From Apricaphanius iberus (Eukaryota > Chordata > Actinopteri > Cyprinodontiformes > Aphaniidae), in NCBI GenBank assembly GCA_028564705.1, contig JAPXFQ010001955.1, positions 868,001-932,000 on the forward strand: a stretch of 64,000 bases of DNA, given 5' to 3'. A model generated the notes under the pieces. The model had not been told where the DNA came from, did no database searches, and worked only from the letters and a program-made list of their open reading frames with translations. The position numbers and the translations under genes were made by a program. Shown here piece by piece: positions 18,854-30,295 of the stretch. Within the stretch, counting starts at the first letter, position 1; each line of letters begins with the position of its first letter.

Positions 18854-20393
18854 AGGATCCAGCAGAGGGAGCTGTTTCTCCACCTTCTCCTACAGGTGAT
18901 GAGAGCTACCGGACACACCTGAACCTGATGATTTCATAATCCCGAGCAGTATATAGGAGGAGCGTCTCCACTAGACGGGCGTCAGAGGATTCCATTTCTG
19001 GAAGTGATGATACCGAACTCATGCAGATCGGCAGGACTAGGCTTTCTTCGGTTTTCTTCGGCTCAAAGACGTAAACGTATCGAGGAGTGGGCCTGCCTCT
19101 ACTGCGTCGTAAAAGGCCATTTCATTTCAACTTGTCCGGCCAAAAGGGGGAGCCCGCCAATAAAGTTGGGAGTACTGGCGGGCGACTCTCCTCAATCTCC
19201 CAGGTTATTATTTAAAGCTACTCTTCTTGTGGGAAAAGAGAAGTTACTTGTTTGAGCTCTGATCGATTCCGGATCAGAACAAAGTCTTATTTGTCCTGAG
19301 TTTGTTCAACAACACTCAATTCCAGTCGAGCCACTACAGCAATCCTTCCCCGTTTCTGCTCTAGATGGGAACCCTTTAACTACTATTTCTCAAAGAACAG
19401 AACTGCTCACTCTTATTACCTCGGGAAACCACCATGAAAAAATTTGCTTACTAGTGTTTCCTATCACCGATTCTCAGATAGTGTTAGTTTATCCATGGCT
19501 GCAACAACATAACCCCATTATCAATTGGTCTAACAAAACTATTGTGTCCTGGAGTGTCGCCTGTCATGCCAATTGTCTTCGTTCTGCTATTCCCAGTCAT
19601 AAAGTTTCTGAGTACCCTGAGACTTTACCTGATCTCTCCTCTGTTCCACCAGATTACCATGACCTTTCCGCTGTCTTCAGTAAGAAGAAGGCTCTCTCTC
19701 TTCCGCCTCACCGTCCTTATGACTGTGCCATTGACTTCATACCAGGTGCTCCGTTACCTGCCGGCGACAAGAAAGCAGCTCCAACGCTTCCTGGGCTTTG
19801 CCAACTTTTACAGACGTTTCATCGAAGGTTTTGGTGTCGTTGCTGCCCCCCTTACTGCTCTCACATCCACTAAATGTGCATTTTCTTGGACCCCGGAGGC
19901 CAACAATGCCTTCTTGGAACTCAAGCGTCGGTTCGCCCAGGCTCCTGTACTCATTCAACCAGATCCCAACATCCAGTACATCCTTGAGGTTGACGCTTCC
20001 AACACTGGGGTTGGGGCTGTCCTCTCCAAACGCTCCAAAACGGACAGTAAGCTCCATCCATGTGCCTTCTATTCTAAATGATTTTCCCCTACAGAAAGTC
20101 GTTACGATGTTGGAGACAAAGAACTGTTGGCTATCAAACTCGCCCTGGAAGAGTGGAGACACTGGGTGGAGGCTACTGAACTACTGATTTTGGTCCTCAC
20201 TGATCATAAAAACCTGGCATATCTCAAGAACGCTAAGCGTCTCAACTCCAGGCAGTATCGCTGGTCCTTATTTTTCTCCCAATTTAATTTTGATATCACC
20301 TACAGACCCAGTTCTAAGAACATCAAGCCTGACGCTCTGTCCCGACAGTTCTCTCCAGATTCGTTTATACTTTTTGCGGCTTGTCCCTGCTGA
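18854..20393 (+). mobile_element. Chromovirus (Ty3/gypsy, sushi-like) with the RT core deleted
   Basis: A candidate LTR/leader starts TGTCAGGATCC at 18854 with a TATA box at 18950-18956. The coding part then holds the end of gag with a CCHC knuckle (CLYCVVKGHFISTC, about 19106-19147), retropepsin (ALIDSGSEQSLI, about 19256-19291, just after an in-frame TGA), and the segment leading into RT ([19 protein letters not shown]). At about 19760 the sequence jumps to [17 protein letters not shown], which normally follows the RT palm, so about 500 coding bases including the palm are gone and the frame changes. RNase H follows ([45 protein letters not shown]), with one stop at 20079-20081, ending at [12 protein letters not shown]. 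No integrase or 3' LTR is seen. Inactive. Confidence 0.82.
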
Positions 20394-20427
20394 GAACCAA
20401 TATTCTTGAAGACTGTAGGGGGCAACG

Positions 20428-20840
20428 TAGGGCTCTACAGCATGCATACAACACTACACCATAGTAGAAGTAGTAATCACTGTTGTTTACAAGATGGCGA
20501 CATCCATGAGCTTAAACAAAGCAGAACTTTTATGCTGTTTACTTAGGAAAATAGACGAAAAAGGAGACTGTCCACTCGTTCATTTAAACAGAGTTGATCA
20601 CAGTGATCTCTATCAGTCGAATCATAAAGATGTCTATTTACGAACCTCTGGCAATTGGAGCTCTTGCCAGTCCACCATGTTTTTCCGCGTGGGACTGTCT
20701 GCGGACCACGCAGATGCGTCAGGCATAAACCAATTAAGAGTGTGGAGTGATGTCATTTTGGAAGCTCCTGATAGTCATTTAACTCGTAACGGTCACATTT
20801 TTCGAACTAGTGACAAGATTTTTTGTCATGAAATAGACTG
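20428..20840 (+). repeat. Unclassified dispersed repeat, copy A
   Basis: Starts at GGCTCTACAGCATGCATAC and is repeated at 34768-35083 plus 40648-40740, where the second copy is split by an L1. The shared core includes CATAGTAGAAGTAG, a GTTTACAA-ATGG block and ATGCGTCA-GCATAAACCAA. Each copy contains a short frame whose encoded residues align loosely (SLNK near the start, then DH-x-DLY-x2-NH-x-DV), which may simply reflect DNA identity. The family is not recognised. Confidence 0.6.
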
Positions 20841-21100
20841 AACATTTCTGCTTCGCACAATGTTCTCGATATTTCCCTATGTCTCAAGGTTTTATCTCAG
20901 CAAGCTCCAGAGAGCTCAGGGTGGAAGCCATTCTGAAGGGATTTATCCTATAGACAAGTTTGTTAGAACAAATGGCGCCGCCATCTTTGTTGGTTTTTGC
21001 TAAGAACTTCCGGTTACCGCAGTTACTGTGAATTTTAGACTGAGAACTACGCGAATTAAAAAACACACCTAAGAAGAGCTGCCGAAATGTATTACTGAGA

Positions 21101-21277
21101 ATGGATACCGTAAAACCCAAAAAAGGTTCTGGGACATATTGTGCCGTATGTGGATGCAGCAACTCGTGGAAACGACTGAATCAAAGTTCTGTCATTTTTA
21201 CCCGGTTGCTTAGCAACATGGATGCAGCGGCCTGGGCGGGCTGCGGCTGTCTAAAGTTTTCTATGCGGTCAAAATGA
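21101..21277 (+). CDS. THAP-like zinc-module fragment
   Basis: A 58-codon frame from ATG at 21101 to TGA at 21277. Residues 9-24 read GSGTYCAVCGCSNSWK, which looks like the first half of a divergent THAP-type module found at the N terminus of fish transposon proteins (G-T/I-Y-C-A-V-x-G-C-x-N). After residue 35 the similarity stops and the frame ends without the second half of the domain. It may be exon 1 of an old transposon gene or a decayed copy. It is distinct in sequence from the THAP-like start at 901. Confidence 0.35.
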   Translation: MDTVKPKKGSGTYCAVCGCSNSWKRLNQSSVIFTRLLSNMDAAAWAGCGCLKFSMRSK

Positions 21278-21279
21278 TT

Positions 21280-22270
21280 CTAGTGTTACTGTGCCACTAA
21301 ATCACACACATTACAGCAATTGCAACAATATCAACACCAAATAGACATTGAACTTACCTTCCGTAGAACGGCAGCTGCATGGCTGCATGACCGACCGGGT
21401 CCGGCTATACAGCCGCAGCCCGCAGTCTCCACCTCTCCAGTCTCAATCCTCCGTAACCACCACGCAAGCGTTATGGCAGGATTCATTAAGACACTGGCTT
21501 GGTTGTACGTCCGCCTTCATGTACAAAAAATTGCTTTGTCTTTGACTTTGTCGTTGTGTACGTACTGATACGCTTCGCCGCTTTTCAGGTTGTCCATGAC
21601 GTTCCCATCTACCGCCATGGACAACCCCAGTTAAACCAATTAATGGACAAATAACAAAATTTGACTCCCAGGTATGTCTCTGTCTGTGTGTATTACTTTC
21701 ATCCCATCTACTGCCATGGACTCAACAAAGTACGAAAATATGTTGCTTGTTGTAACATTTGGCCATTTCGTCATATTATCCTCCCAGTTTGATATGGTAG
21801 TCTTTTATGAGGAATAGATGAGAATGTTCCCACTTTAAAGCCATCTATATCAAATATAAATGAATGCTGAAATGCTTAGCAGAAATAGACTGATCGCGGA
21901 AGTAAACCGGAAATGCTTGTGAAACTTCTATACTTTAACATTGAGCCTGCAAAATATTTTCTGAAACCGAGAGATGTTCTTAGTCATCTCTCTCTCTCAT
22001 TCATTCTCGGACTGTGAATAAGGTAGAGTGTTGTGCTGTGAGATTATCGAAGATGAAAGATATCTCTCGCTCCCACTTCAAGAATTTTTCCAATACCGTG
22101 TACAGTTTTCGAATGGGAACGATTTGATCGGTGCACTTTTTCGTTAAAAACCTGGTCTTGGAGCTGTAAGTTGAGTGTCTGCCTTTTCAGCAGGTGTCTG
22201 TGACAGGCTTGTTGCATAGCGACAGCGCAGCCTGGAGAGAGAATTCATGAAAGGTCACAAAAGTTCATCC
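21280..22270. other. Stretch without a recognised gene
   Basis: Mixed composition. A CCATGGACAAC / CTGCCATGGACTC motif recurs near 21616 and 21712. A dense CT run lies near 21986-22003. I see no coding gene. Confidence 0.45.
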
Positions 22271-22279
22271 CTCAGTCTA

Positions 22280-22915
22280 GGCCTCATTAAACCAGCTTTT
22301 AGTACTGTATACACGCATAGTACTAAACACAACACAGGTACTAAACACAGTACTGCATGGTAGAATAAAGGACTACAAAGTACTACATGGTACAATACAG
22401 TACTACTAAGTAATACAGAGTACAACATAGTACAAAACAGTACTAGACAGTACTACACGGTACAATACAGGACTACAAAGTACTACATGACACAATACAG
22501 TACTACAGAGTAGAACATAGTACAATACAGTACTAGACAGTACTACATGGTGCAATGCAGTACTGCACAGTCCTACACAGTACAATGCATTGCTATACAG
22601 TACTACATGGTACAATACAGGACTACAAAGTACTACATGGTACAATACAGTACTACAGAATACTACAGAGTACAACATAGCACAATACAGTACTAGACAG
22701 TACTACATAGTGCATTGCAGTACTACGCTGTAATACATAGTACAATGCAGTACTACACAGTACTACTTGCTGCAATACAGTACTACAGAGGACAACATAG
22801 TACAATAATTTACTAGACAGTAATACATGGTACAATACAGTACTACAAAGTACTACATGGTAAAAAAGGGTACTATACAGTACTACATGGTAAAATACAG
22901 TACTAAACTATTACT
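22280..22915. repeat. Decamer-based tandem array (TAC-rich), first arm
   Basis: About 640 bases are built from variable 10-base steps of the type AGTACTACAT, GGTACAATAC, AGTACTACAG. Higher-order 20-50 base blocks recur, such as TACTACATGGTACAATACAG. Because three decamers equal ten codons, frames stay open for 60-90 codons on the minus strand with a ten-residue period (VLYHVVLCS-like). These frames are artefacts of the repeat. Confidence 0.9.
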
Positions 22916-23400
22916 GTGTAGTACCTGTTTTTATTAGTGTGTAGTAACTGTGTGTATTACTGTGTCTTAGTTTGTATAATCAATATGTACTCAAGTACTG
23001 TGTATTACTGAGTAGTGTGTTTTATTTTGATTATTGTGTAGTTGTTTATTACCGTGTAATAGTGTTTTCTTGTGTGGTAGATGGATGGATGGATGGATGG
23101 GGGGCTCCAATATTAGTAGACACAGTGTCAGAGATGGTGTTCCCCAATTTGACATACTGTGGACTCTCTGTCAGATAATTGGTGATCCATCCAATGAGTG
23201 TCAGCTCCACGCTCAGATTCTCTAGTTTGTGCCTGAGGATCTGAGGCCTGATGGTATTGAATGCACTGGAGAAAGTATTGTGTATTACTGTATTGTAACT
23301 GTGTATATTACTGTGTAGTGCCTTGTTTATGACTGTGGTAACATATGTTTTATTGTGAGTACCTTGTGTATTATTGTGTAATATAGGTGTGTACTAGAAT
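22916..23400. repeat. Decamer array, second arm in inverted sense
   Basis: From about 22916 the same vocabulary appears as the reverse complement: TGTGTAGTA, CTGTGTATTACTGTGTAG and similar. It is more diverged and is interrupted by a GATG microsatellite (23081-23100) and an RT fragment (about 23100-23270). The repeat vocabulary resumes at 23275-23400. Confidence 0.75.
23098..23272 (-). pseudogene. Non-LTR reverse transcriptase fragment
   Basis: On the minus strand from about 23272 an open stretch reads FSSAFNTIRPQILRHKL, then WITNYLTESPQYVKLGN and STNIGAP. This is the RT region from motif A (F-x3-A-F-N/D-T) to the start of motif B (GAPQG), as in CR1/jockey-group fish LINEs. Only about 58 codons survive, and both ends run into the decamer/GATG repeat. 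It probably arrived as a fragment or was cut by expansion of the array. Confidence 0.7.
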
Positions 23401-23599
23401 TCTGCAAACCCTTAGCATGCGTCCCAACAATATATATGTCAAAAAGTGCGGCTCGATCACAAAGTATCCCAAAATGCATCAGAACCCTCTAATCTCTATT
23501 TATGTTGTTACTTGGCCCATTGAAAAAGGCCTTTTCATCCTACTTAGGAAAGCCCGACTTCTGGATTCATAAGTTTTCATACCCCTTATACAATATAAA

Positions 23600-23860
23600 G
23601 GTAGGATTAGTATGCTAGCTATTGTTAGCATTTTAGCTAATTTTAGCTTTTTGACTGGATTTTTGCACTGATCTCCTTTATTGTAATCATAAGATGTTAG
23701 CTAGTATTAGCATGCTAGTTAGCATTAGAATGCTAGCTCTTGTTAACATTTTAGCTAATTTTAGCTTTTTGACTATTCTGGTACTGATCGGGTTCATAGC
23801 AATGTCTACATGTTACTTAGCATTAGCATGCTGAGGTCAGAGTAACACGCACACCGTGGC
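23600..23860. repeat. Imperfect tandem duplication of a TAGC-rich unit
   Basis: TTTTAGCTAATTTTAGC-type sequence followed by TTTTTGACT occurs at 23631 and again at 23749, a period of 118 bases. Copies of GCATGCTAG surround it. Such TAGC-rich repeats are common in fish genomes. No coding capacity. Confidence 0.65.
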
Positions 23861-24053
23861 AGGCCCCTTTTAAATTTCCTGAAATGTTCTAGTTTCTCCT
23901 ACTATCGTTTGAATTGTGTAAAACCATCGTCCCCTCCTTTTTTTCTCACATTTTTTTGCCATCTTTTCTTTATTTCTGTCTGACCGAAGTTAATAACAAG
24001 TTAAGTTAAATGACACATTTGTTGTTGTTTCCTTTGCAACCATGTCTGCAATT

Positions 24054-26400
24054 TCATTTCCTCTTACACCAATAGTAAGCTGGAAACCATAAAAATGCAA
24101 CTGTTAATCCCGTCATGTTTATTCTGTAATTTGATTGCTGAATTTCTAATTGGATGTCTGGTCTACTTTCTGAATGGCTACACTGTAATGTGGACAATGA
24201 CGAGCTTGAATCGGAACAAATAACGGAATGTAATTGTAACACCGGTTACTTCGATCTGACCAACCAGCATTAAAAAGTGGACAAAATGCAAAGAGTCAAG
24301 TTTCCAAAAAGATCAATTTATTATAAGCTAATTAAAAAAGGCATGCTAAAAGTCCAGGTGTACTAATTGCCAAGCTGGGGAGAGCTCATTGGAGGAGATA
24401 GGGTCTGTGGGTCAAGTCCTCAAGCAGGCCAGGCAATGCTTGAGCTTGGGCTAATCCAGACCACGTTCCTCCTCTGGGCAAAGCCTGCAGGTTTTCTCCC
24501 AGCACACCTGGACACTGGACACAAAGTTCACCAACCACAGAGAGCAACCGATTAACATGTCATTCTTTCAAAATACAAAATTAAACATGCAAAAGAAGGC
24601 AACATATAGTCCACCAAGTGTGCAGTTACCTGGACACAAAGTTCACCAACCACAGAGAGACAGAGCATGGTGTGTCTGCTGCTTAAATAGAGCAGTGCTC
24701 CCATGAGCTGATTGAAAGCACCTTGACACCATACCCACAGAGCAAACCACACAAATAGAATCAGGTGCTTAATACAGCTACCAGGTTACATAATTTTCTC
24801 ATATCTTCTACCCACTCAACATTTTACCGTTATAGCATGTATCTCTCCATTGTATACTGACAGTCCATTACTAATCCTTTTCTTTACTTTGACTTTAAAC
24901 TCAGGTAACATCTGGCAATATTGCTGGTAATGGCATTCTTTGACTAATGTTAAATTGATCCAGTTTGATTTTTATTGCTCTCTTAGTTATAGTCCCTCCA
25001 AAGCTCTTTATTTCTAGCCTTTCTTTCTCCCAGCAAGGTTTGACTAGCTCTTGTGTTGATGATCTTGTCCATGTCCCTGCAAACTTGCCTAGTAATTAAA
25101 TGATAGCAGCTCTCTTTGGATTTCTAGTGGCATCTCACCTGCCTCAACCTTTAATGCTGCTGTTGGAGTTGTTTTGAATGCACCTGCACAGAGTCTTAAT
25201 GCCTGATGTTTAATGGAGTTTAACTTTAAAAGAGCTGTACCTGCTGCTGAATTATATACAACACACCCATACTCTAACACAGATCCAATCAACCCAGTGT
25301 ATATAGCCCTCAAAGATTTCCTCATCTGCTCCCCATTTATACCCAACTAAACACCTCAATATGTTAAAGATATTTTTGCATCTATCCACAATTTTCTGAA
25401 TGTGTACACCCCATGTTACCCTTTTATCAAGCCACAATCCTAGAAACTCAAATTTACTAACTCTTTCTAACTCTTGGCCATATAACTTAAGCTTGTCTTC
25501 TTCACCAACTCCTTTCCTTCAAATGAAGATTGTCTTGGTTTCATCAACTGAACATTTAAAACACCATTTATATGATCACTCTTTAAGATTGGATATTCAT
25601 ATTGGAAACCAGTGGTTCCTTGTAGTTTCTGTACAATAAACTTTAAATTTTACCCTCGATCCCACATTCCATTATCTGCAAAAAGCTAAAACCCCTTCCC
25701 ACCCTCTGTGTCATTAAATGTATCATCTATCATTATAGAAAATAACAACAGCCTCATTATACTCCCTTGTGGAGTTTCCACAGAAAATCTCTCAGTGAAT
25801 CTTCCAAATTCTCACTTGTATTTGTCTCATTAAAAAATGACCAGAACATTCACACACATATACCTATCTTTAATTAATAGGCCTTCTCTCCACATCATAT
25901 CATAGGCTGTCAAAAAACACTACTACTAAACTCTCTCTGTTTATTTATGCTTTCTTGACATCATGTTCCAAACAATACCGGATCCATTGTTTTTCTCCCT
26001 CTTCTAAAACCAATATCCGCTCCATTATTTTAGATTTTGGATGTTAAGGTTGTAGGTCTGTAATTTCCTGGATTGGTATAATCACTTCCTGGTTTATATT
26101 TAAGCACAACTATTGCTTCCTTCCAGCTTTTTGGAAGTTTACCACTCTTGCAAACTCTGTTTTATAATTCTAAAAAAATATCTAATATCATGGACATATC
26201 ATGGTGGAAAAGACATACCTGGTCTTTGCCCGGTGCTGATAATTTGGATTTCTGAAGAGCTTGATTCAGATCTGTCTTTGTAAAAGGAACTGTTACTGAC
26301 TCTACAGAGCTGAGCCTTGTGTCTTGGAGGACCTTTATAGTGAATCTGATGTTTAGCAAGTTGGTTATGAAATCTTGCTATGATGAATCTTATCTGGAAG
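24054..26400 (-). mobile_element. I/Nimb-like LINE remnant, minus strand
   Basis: From 26400 downwards the minus strand shows weak fingers (KSKLSAPGKDQV, about 26250), then the thumb and post-RT block: LDKRVTWGVHIQKIVDRCKN (about 25430), then IYTGLIGSVLEYGCVVYNSA, LKLNSIKHQALRLCAGAFKT and VEAGEMPLEIQRELLS (25346-25089). Further down, the RNase H entry reads GLSVYNGEIHAI (about 24850). After a 556 bp insert RNase H continues as ICSDSSSSLSTLQCSHSESR and FLWFPAYYW (24242-24054). An RNase H after RT and this GAF-TTP motif are characteristic of I-group elements. The RT palm is not recognisable and many frameshifts are present. Confidence 0.7.
24231..24794. mobile_element. Solo LTR with 4 bp target duplication, nested in the LINE
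   Basis: The insert 24235-24790 (556 bp) begins TGTAACACC and ends GGTTACA, i.e. TG...CA with short inverted ends, and is flanked by TAAT on both sides (24231-24234, 24791-24794). Removing it rejoins the RNase H coding sequence of the surrounding LINE. A 29-base segment (TGGACACAAAGTTCACCAAC...) occurs twice inside, at 24516-24544 and 24631-24659. Strand and family are undetermined; gypsy-type is likely from size and duplication length. Confidence 0.75.
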
Positions 26401-26409
26401 GCAGGCATT

Positions 26410-27250
26410 GCTGAACCTTGTGTTGTAGTAGTGGGAGGCGATAGAGCTGGGCCTTGTCGCTTAAGAAGCGGCAGAGCTGAATCCTGTGGCCGAAGACACG
26501 GTAGAACTGAAGCTTGTGCTGAAGCCAGCTAGACCAAGGTTTGTGCAGTAGTGTAGGCCGGTGGTGCTGAGGCCAATGTTGAGAGCGACTGGATTGAGTA
26601 TTGTAGTGAGTGCAGCTGGGCTGAAGCTTGTACTGAAACCGGCTAGACTGAAGTTTGTGCTGGCTTTGGGACCAGCAAGATTGAAGCATTTGGTAGCTTG
26701 GAAAGTTATTGAGCTGAACACTGTTTTGGATTGGAAAGTGAGAACACTGAAGCTTGTGCTGTAGATGGTGGAGCTGAGGTGTGAGATGAGGCGTAGGTGA
26801 TGGCCGACAGAGCTGAATCTCTTGGCTTTGAGGCCGGTAGGCCTTAATCTCTTGGCTTGGAGGCCAGCGGGCCTTAAATTTGTGGCTTGGAGGGTGGCAA
26901 TAATAGAAGGATCCAGGATGAGGCATAGAGGATTCTTGGAGAGGTGCTGAAGTCCAACGACGAGGCATAGAGGACCTTCTGAGAGGCACTGAGATCCAGC
27001 GACATGGCATAGAGAACCCTCAGAGAGATGACATGGAGGCACAGAGGACCCATGACATGGAGACACAGAAGACCCATGACGTGAAGGTGCGGAGAACCCA
27101 CGACATGGAGGCGCAGACGACCCATGACGTGGAGGCCAAGAGGACCCACAAGATGGTGGCGCAGAGGACCCACAACGTGGAGGCATAGAGGATCCTCTGG
27201 AAGGCTGCCGCACAGCTCCCGCCCTCTGGTAGGCTTAGAGGACCCTCTGG
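26410..27250. repeat. Minisatellite region, including seven 24 bp units
   Basis: 27030-27197 consists of seven 24-base units of the type GACATGGAGGCACAGAGGAC plus CCAT. On the minus strand each unit encodes eight residues (GSSVPPCH-like). Longer degenerate units (CGACGAGGCATAGAGGACC, and GAAGCTTGTGCTGAAGCC types) occupy 26500-27020. All three minus-strand frames are open for 170-250 codons here, which is what a stop-poor repeat produces. I do not call a gene. Confidence 0.8.
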
Positions 27251-27980
27251 GAGGCTTAGAGTAGTACTTCCCAATTATTTTCTGACATGCCGCCCCCAGA
27301 GAACACATATTTTTTCGAGCCCCCCCCCCACCCACTGGATTACTGATACAAACCACTGGCACCGCCACACTGCATATAATATACAGATTACCAAAACACA
27401 TTAATTAAGCTGCAAGTACTTCAAATGGTTGGAGCTCATTTTATTGTTTTAGGTCAAAAACACCATTTCCAAGTTCAGTTTATTAACTCAGACGTTAACA
27501 TTTAATCCAGACTACTCAGTCTCTGTGCTGTGTGATGCTCACAACGGAAACAGTTCAAATGCTTCACTGGGATGTGCATTTTTAGACTAAACTGTAATAT
27601 GTAAAGCTTTTTTAAACTGTGAACATTGCTTGTCAGCTTGAAAAAGGGAGGCTACATAACTTTTTAAGGGTCACGTTCACTTTTTTCTTTTAAACTCTCC
27701 AAACCTATGAAATCCAATTATGTTAGAAATGTTTTATTTGAAAAGTTCCACCTTTTCCATTTAGATTTCTGTGTAGAATTCTTCTGCTTGGCTGAAAAGA
27801 TGGCCTGTTGATACATTTGAGCACTGCTGCCACCTAGTGACTGGAGGCTTGATTATTGTTAAAGTATGAATAGAAGTCTCGGCCAGTGGGGCTGGACAGG
27901 GTGCAGGGCATGTCCACCTTGACGTCCCCTGAGGATAAAGGGTGCGGAAACGCGTCTGTTTGGATGACCCCTGAGAAAAT
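27250..27980. other. Stretch without a recognised gene
   Basis: Contains a C-rich run (27322-27338) inside a segment with the look of an old dispersed repeat (GACATGCCGCCCCCAGAG). No coding frame with recognisable motifs. Confidence 0.4.
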
Positions 27981-30295
27981 AAAAAGAGAAATTAAATTCA
28001 ATTCACTTTTATTTGTATAGTGCCAATTCACAACAGATGTCATCTCAAGGCACTTTACAACAAAAGTCATTTCAAAAACAATTATACAAACATTCCAATC
28101 AGTTAAAAGCTTTTTATGTAAGGAATCCCAGCAGATTGCGTTGAGTCATCGACGTGAGGTTGTGCCCGGTCATGCATACTCCAACCACAGCTATTCCTCG
28201 GCAATCCCTCATACTGAGCAAGCATGTAGGAACAGTGGAGAGGAAAAACTCCCCTTTAACAGGAAGAAACCTCCATCAGAACTTGGGTAATACAAACGGT
28301 CATCTACCGCGACCACCTGGGGGTCTGAGAAGACAGAGAAGAGAAAACATGGAGGATGCTTGGAGACTTTGAACACCATCTGGACCGATGCTCCCCATCC
28401 ATTAGGGGGAATTATAGTTGAGCAGGATACCAGAATGTGTGGAGCTTCTATGGGAAGAAAAACACTGGGAGAAAACAATCGCAGTAACAGCAGAAAAAAT
28501 ATATCTTGAGAATACTTGAATAAAAAAGTAGAAGAGTGAAGAAAATTGATCAGTTTGTCCTCAAGTCAGTGTAAGCCTGTAGCAGCATAACTATAAAAAC
28601 CTCAGCCATTCTCACTATAAGTTTTATCAAAAAGGAATGTTTTAAGCCTAGTCTTAAAAATAGACAGAGTGTCTGCCTCACTCACTAAAACTGGGAGTGG
28701 GTTCCACAGGAAAGGAGCCTGATAACTAAAAGATCTGCCTCCCGTTCTACTTTTAGAAATCCTAGGAACTACCCGTAAACCAGTTTGAGAGCGAGGTGCT
28801 CTGCTAGGAACGTATGGAACAATCCGATCTCTGATGTATGATGGAGCTTGATTATTAAGGGCTTTATACGTAAGGAAGAGGATCTTAAACTATTCTGGAT
28901 TTAACTGGGAGCCAGTGGAGAGAAGCCAAAACAGGAGAAATGTGATCAATCTTTTTAATATTCATCAGAACACTTGCTTGAGCATTTTGGGTCAACTGAA
29001 GGCTTTTAATTGCATTTTGTGGACTTCCTGATAATAAGGAATTACAGTAGTCCAGCCTCGGAGTAACAAATGCATGGACTACTTTCTTTGCATCACTCCT
29101 GGACAGGATGTTTCTAATTTTAGCAATATTCAAGAGGTGAAAGAAAGAAATCTTAGAAACCTGTTTAATATGGGATTTAAATGTCATGTATTGGTCAAAA
29201 ATTACACCGAGGTTCTTTCCTTTTTTATGAGGAGCCAAATCAATGCCATCCAGATGAAAGTGATTGACTTAGCAATTTCTTTTTTAAAGCTTCTGGTCCA
29301 AAGACAACAATTTCTGTCTTGTCTGAATTTAAAACCAGAACGTTTAGAGTCATCCAGGTTTGTATGTTTTCGAGACATGTTTGTAATCTACCTAACTGAT
29401 TGGATTCATCAGGTTTTATGGATAAATATAATCTTGTATCTTCAGCATAACTGTGGAAATTCATTCCATGTTGTCTAATTATTTTACCAATTGGAAGCAT
29501 ATATATAGTAAAGAGAACCAGTCCAAGAACAGAACCCTGTGGTACTGCACAAGCAACCCTTGAGTGTGAAGAAGATTTATCATTGACATGAACATACTGA
29601 TATGTTATACAAATATACAAATATGATTTAAACCAGCCTAGTGCTGTTCCCTTGAATCCCTGCAGCATGGTTGAGCCTTTCTGAGAGAAAATTATGATCG
29701 ACTGTGTCAAAAGCAGCATTTAGCTCCAACAAGACCAGAAGAGTCACAAATCCATTATTCGAGGCCATTAGAATTTCCTTAGTAACTTTCACAAGTGCTG
29801 TTTCAGTGCTATGATGAGCTCTAAAGCCTGATTGAAATTCTTCAAACAGGTTGTTGCTGTTTAAATGCTCACATACTTGATTAGAAACTATTTTCTCAAG
29901 AATTTTGGGTAAAAAAGGACGGTTAGATATAGGTCTGCAATGAGCTAAGTCATCTTGATCAAGGGAGGGTTTCTTAAAGGCACAGTGTGTAGTTTTCGGC
30001 CAGTAGGGGGCAGTGCATACCTCAATTATCACAAGCATGCGGTATCTGTGTCTTCGAGTAAAAAACTCAACAACGGAGGTCCAACTGTTTTCAAACACTC
30101 AATTCCCTGAGAATTATCTATTTGCAGCAACATGACGAGCACATCAGTCTCTCTTTCATCGCTTGGAACTAGCGAAGAGGTAAAAATGTATTTATGGCGA
30201 AACTTTTTTGAGTTTTGAGGGGAAATCAATGTTTTAATAGCGGGCGACTTCTGTGCCCTTTGTCCGTCCGGGCTCTTGAAGAAGTAAAGACGTTA

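Noticed and set aside
22406..22835. Open frames of 60-90 codons rich in Val, Leu, Tyr and Cys that look like membrane segments.
   Set aside because: They are translations of the decamer array, with a ten-residue period set by the DNA repeat.
22280..22920. Regularly spaced short repeats, considered as a CRISPR-like array.
   Set aside because: There are no unique spacers between repeats, and the genome is eukaryotic.
26390..27401. Three overlapping minus-strand frames of 175-250 codons.
   Set aside because: All frames are open because the minisatellite lacks stop codons; no domain, start context or codon bias supports a gene.
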